Of a DNA stretch of 43,589 bases, positions 41,855 to 43,589 are shown piece by piece. Source of the stretch: Elusimicrobiaceae bacterium (GTDB lineage Bacteria > Elusimicrobiota > Elusimicrobia > Elusimicrobiales > Elusimicrobiaceae); assembly GCA_017534965.1 (NCBI GenBank), contig JAFXVA010000018.1, positions 1 to 43,589 on the forward strand, read 5' to 3'. Each line of letters begins with the position of its first letter. Position 1 is the stretch's first letter. A program made the translations under genes and the position numbers. A model generated the notes under the pieces. That model ran no database searches and was not told where the DNA came from. It saw only the letters and a program-made list of their open reading frames with translations.

Positions 41855-42502
41855 TTAACCTCTGTTTTGTTCAACTAATTTTTTGTTTGCTACGATTTTT
41901 AATTCAACGCGTCTATTTTTAGCTCTGCCTTCTGCGGTGCCGTTATCTGCGATAGGCATATCCGGACCATAGCCGACATAGGAAAGACCGCTTGTCTTTA
42001 AGCCGTTTGCTAAGATAAAATCATAGACGGCTTTTGCTCTTGCGACGGAAAGTTGTTGATTGTAAGAGGCTGAACCGGTAGAATCGGTGTGGCCTTGAAC
42101 TTCAATAATATTTTCCGGGTATTTTTTAAGAACGCGGTTTAAGTCAATTAAAGTTTTTTGTGCTGCAGCAGATAAATCAGATTTACCTGTTTCAAACAAA
42201 ATTTCGTTCTTAAGAGTTACGACGATGCCGTTTTCAGTCTTTTTGACATCGGCAATAGCAGCAAGTTCTTTTGCTTGTTTATCGTAGTAGTTACCAATTA
42301 AACCGCCGGTTGTGCCACCTGCTAAAGCACCGACTAAAGCACCGGTTTCGGCCTTACCGCCGGTATTATGGGCAATAACTGCACCAAGAATTGCGCCGCC
42401 AGCTGCACCGGCACCTGCACCGATGGCTGTTCTTTTGCCCGGTGTTGTGCAAGCAGATAAAACAACTGCTGCTGATACTGCAAGTAATAATGTTTTTTTC
42501 AT
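41855..42502 (-). CDS. OmpA-family outer-membrane lipoprotein with glycine zipper (YiaD-like)
   Basis: The 215-residue protein has a lipoprotein signal with lipobox LSAC (Cys18), then a glycine-zipper segment rich in GAGAGAAGGAILGA and GALAGGTTGGLIG (about 27-70), and a C-terminal OmpA peptidoglycan-binding domain (about 95-205). The OmpA domain keeps GHTDSTGSASYNQQLSVARAKAV and GRAKNRRVEL, including the Asp and Arg that hold diaminopimelate. It would tie the outer membrane to the cell wall, as YiaD or Pal do. No Tol genes adjoin it, so Pal is less likely. GAGG lies about nine bases before the ATG. Confidence 0.9.
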   Translation of the reverse strand: MKKTLLLAVSAAVVLSACTTPGKRTAIGAGAGAAGGAILGAVIAHNTGGKAETGALVGALAGGTTGGLIGNYYDKQAKELAAIADVKKTENGIVVTLKNEILFETGKSDLSAAAQKTLIDLNRVLKKYPENIIEVQGHTDSTGSASYNQQLSVARAKAVYDFILANGLKTSGLSYVGYGPDMPIADNGTAEGRAKNRRVELKIVANKKLVEQNRG

Positions 42503-42563
42503 TATTGATACCTCGTGTAATGTATTTTAATACTCTTATATTCTATAAAATTTTTTTAGATTT

Positions 42564-43169
42564 TTATTGAAAATCTTGCAAAAGTTTTTCTGCCCAAGTA
42601 TAGGCTTTAGCCTGCCCAATAGCATTTAGACGATAGTGGCGGTTTCTCTTGCTACCTTCATAGGATAAATGTCCTTCTTTTATTTCCCCCTCTAATAAGC
42701 GGTCAAGGCGTTGGCCTTCTTTTAAATAGCCGGAAAGTTTTAGAGATTTTGCAAGTTCTAGTGCGCTTAAAGTATCTTGCGCGTTGAGGGTTTTGTTTGC
42801 TCCAAGAATAATTAAAGCTGCTATTTGCGGTTTTATAAGCTTGCTTTTACGGCGGATAATGATGCTTTCTCCATCGGAGTAGGCAATTTTATCCCAAACC
42901 TCGCTTGAAGGCGTAGGGATAGAATTTTTTGTTGTTAAATTAATATTTCTAAGATAAGGCGGGCGAGTGGTAAGAAGTTTTGCTGTTTGCGGGGTTGTTT
43001 GCTCTGGTTTAGAGTTGTAAAAATTGCCGGTTAAGGTTTTGGGGCCTTTGAGTAAATTTAAAAAGGCCTCTTTTTGTGTGGAAATAAAATCCAAATCTCC
43101 TTGGGCTTCAAATTCTTCGCCGGTTTTTAATTTGAAACGCAATTTTAAAATTTCATTTTCTTGTGGCAT
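42564..43169 (-). CDS. Unknown protein, probable winged-helix C-terminus, possible autoregulator
   Basis: I do not recognise this family. I place the start at the ATG 43167-43169, with GGAG about nine to ten bases upstream, giving 201 residues. The frame extends 34 codons further, but this part carries the promoter. The N-terminal half (LKLRFKLKTGEEFEAQGDLD) looks like a small beta domain. The C-terminal 85 residues (LSALELAKSLKLSGYL, then RLDRLLEGEIKEGHLSYEG, then HYRLNAIGQAKAY) resemble a winged-helix domain. The promoter is covered by repeats of TTGACATA, as expected of a self-regulated DNA-binding protein. Function is unknown. Confidence 0.55.
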   Translation of the reverse strand: MPQENEILKLRFKLKTGEEFEAQGDLDFISTQKEAFLNLLKGPKTLTGNFYNSKPEQTTPQTAKLLTTRPPYLRNINLTTKNSIPTPSSEVWDKIAYSDGESIIIRRKSKLIKPQIAALIILGANKTLNAQDTLSALELAKSLKLSGYLKEGQRLDRLLEGEIKEGHLSYEGSKRNRHYRLNAIGQAKAYTWAEKLLQDFQ

Positions 43170-43230
43170 TAGTAAAACTCCTTTAAAACAAATTTTTAAA
43201 AAATTTTGTGGCTTATGCACCCGTTTTGAC

Positions 43231-43280
43231 ATATAATAGCAATAATTTTTTCTTATGTCAATATATGTCAAATATATGTC
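43231..43280 (-). promoter_or_regulatory. Promoter with repeated TTGACATA operator-like sites
   Basis: On the minus strand TTGACA (43256-43261), a 17-base spacer and TATTAT (43233-43238) give a good promoter for the gene starting at 43169. GACATA is repeated three times in direct order across and upstream of the -35 (plus-strand TATGTC ending near 43259, 43269 and 43280). One inverted copy abuts the -10 (GACATATAA at 43228-43236). The 10-base spacing equals one helix turn. Confidence 0.7.
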
Positions 43281-43589
43281 TTTTTATGGCAAGGTGTGTG
43301 GATATATGGCTTTTTCAGACGATAAAATCTTTTAAAAAGCACTTGTAAAAACATTAAATATTTAAAAAATATTAAAAATTAATACTTTTTTTGCGTAAAA
43401 TAAAAGTAAAATTTAAAGCTGATTTTTCAACAATGTTAAAAGCAATTTTTTTACTAAAAATTCCCCCCTTTTTGTTTTTTTGCATTTTAAAATATTGTGG
43501 TTTAAAAAATATTCCAAAATGTTTTTAAAAATTTTAAACATTAAAAAATATAAAAAAATAGAAAAAATGAAAAAATTCAAAATTTATCC
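43281..43589. other. AT-rich non-coding end of the window
   Basis: No gene is visible in the last 309 bases. The stretch is mostly A/T runs (ATATTTAAAAAATATTAAAA and similar), one CCCCCC tract near 43463-43470, and a near-match to a DnaA box (TGTGGATAT at about 43298). It may be the upstream region of a gene beyond the window. Confidence 0.5.

Noticed and set aside
43170-43271. Upstream extension of the unknown minus-strand protein to 43271
   Set aside because: The added 34 codons cover the promoter, and the ATG at 43169 has a proper GGAG site.

Overview
The window is AT-rich, densely coded bacterial chromosome, with no rRNA, tRNA, CRISPR array, transposase or phage gene that I can recognise. 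The envelope is of the Gram-negative type: two lipoproteins with lipoboxes (one OmpA-like with a glycine zipper), type IV pilins with a PilT motor, and an O-unit-type flippase. The lineage is not proven by anything here. Short pilins with the FTLVE start, one expanded into a large Cys-rich protein, in an AT-rich genome recall Elusimicrobiota of gut type; this is an inference of moderate to low confidence.

Layout. (1) 1-3.4 kb: pilT (5' end cut by the window edge), cmk, plsC and rpsA, overlapping or close together and closed by a strong terminator. (2) 3.5-10 kb: a DUF167 protein, a membrane-anchored coiled-coil protein, and a coiled-coil gene of about 1,200 codons that is split by an apparent one-base deletion near 5253. 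These are followed by ddl, a small membrane protein and a type IV pilin. (3) 10-13.7 kb, minus strand: a LOG-family protein, dxs and a polyprenyl diphosphate synthase. Divergent from them lies rimO. (4) 15-17.6 kb: an OsmC-like protein behind a consensus promoter and a structured leader, a TSUP transporter behind a terminator-like hairpin, and a secreted protein with an HEXXGH zinc-peptidase motif. (5) 17.6-21 kb, minus strand: flippase, purine nucleoside phosphorylase, yraN and rnhB. (6) 21-26.3 kb: a YacL-like PIN/TRAM protein, ispD, ispF, a lipoprotein, cysS and adenosine deaminase, mostly overlapping. (7) 26.3-36.2 kb: pyrimidine nucleoside phosphorylase (minus strand), then a three-domain LplT/PlsC/acyl-ACP-synthetase fusion, an LtaS-like phosphatase-superfamily enzyme, a CPA1 antiporter, lemA and htpX. 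(8) 36.3-39.2 kb: an 893-residue pilin-like protein with a tandem four-cysteine repeat array. (9) 39.2-43.6 kb: a DtxR/MntR-type regulator divergent from a secreted protein, a 1.4 kb non-coding AT-rich stretch with inverted repeats, an OmpA-type lipoprotein, and an unknown, probably DNA-binding, protein with repeated operator-like sites.

How the genes fit together. dxs, ispD, ispF and the prenyl synthase belong to MEP-pathway isoprenoid synthesis. Adenosine deaminase and two nucleoside phosphorylases form a nucleoside salvage set. ddl, the flippase, the LtaS-like enzyme and the acyltransferases build or remodel the envelope. PilT and the two pilin-type proteins belong to the type IV pilus or a related pseudopilus.

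The most unusual items are the Cys-repeat giant pilin, the frameshifted coiled-coil gene, the His-to-Asn change in the acyltransferase domain of the fusion protein, the HEXXGH secreted protein, the structured leader at 15.1 kb, and the promoters embedded in repeats at 39.8 and 43.2 kb.
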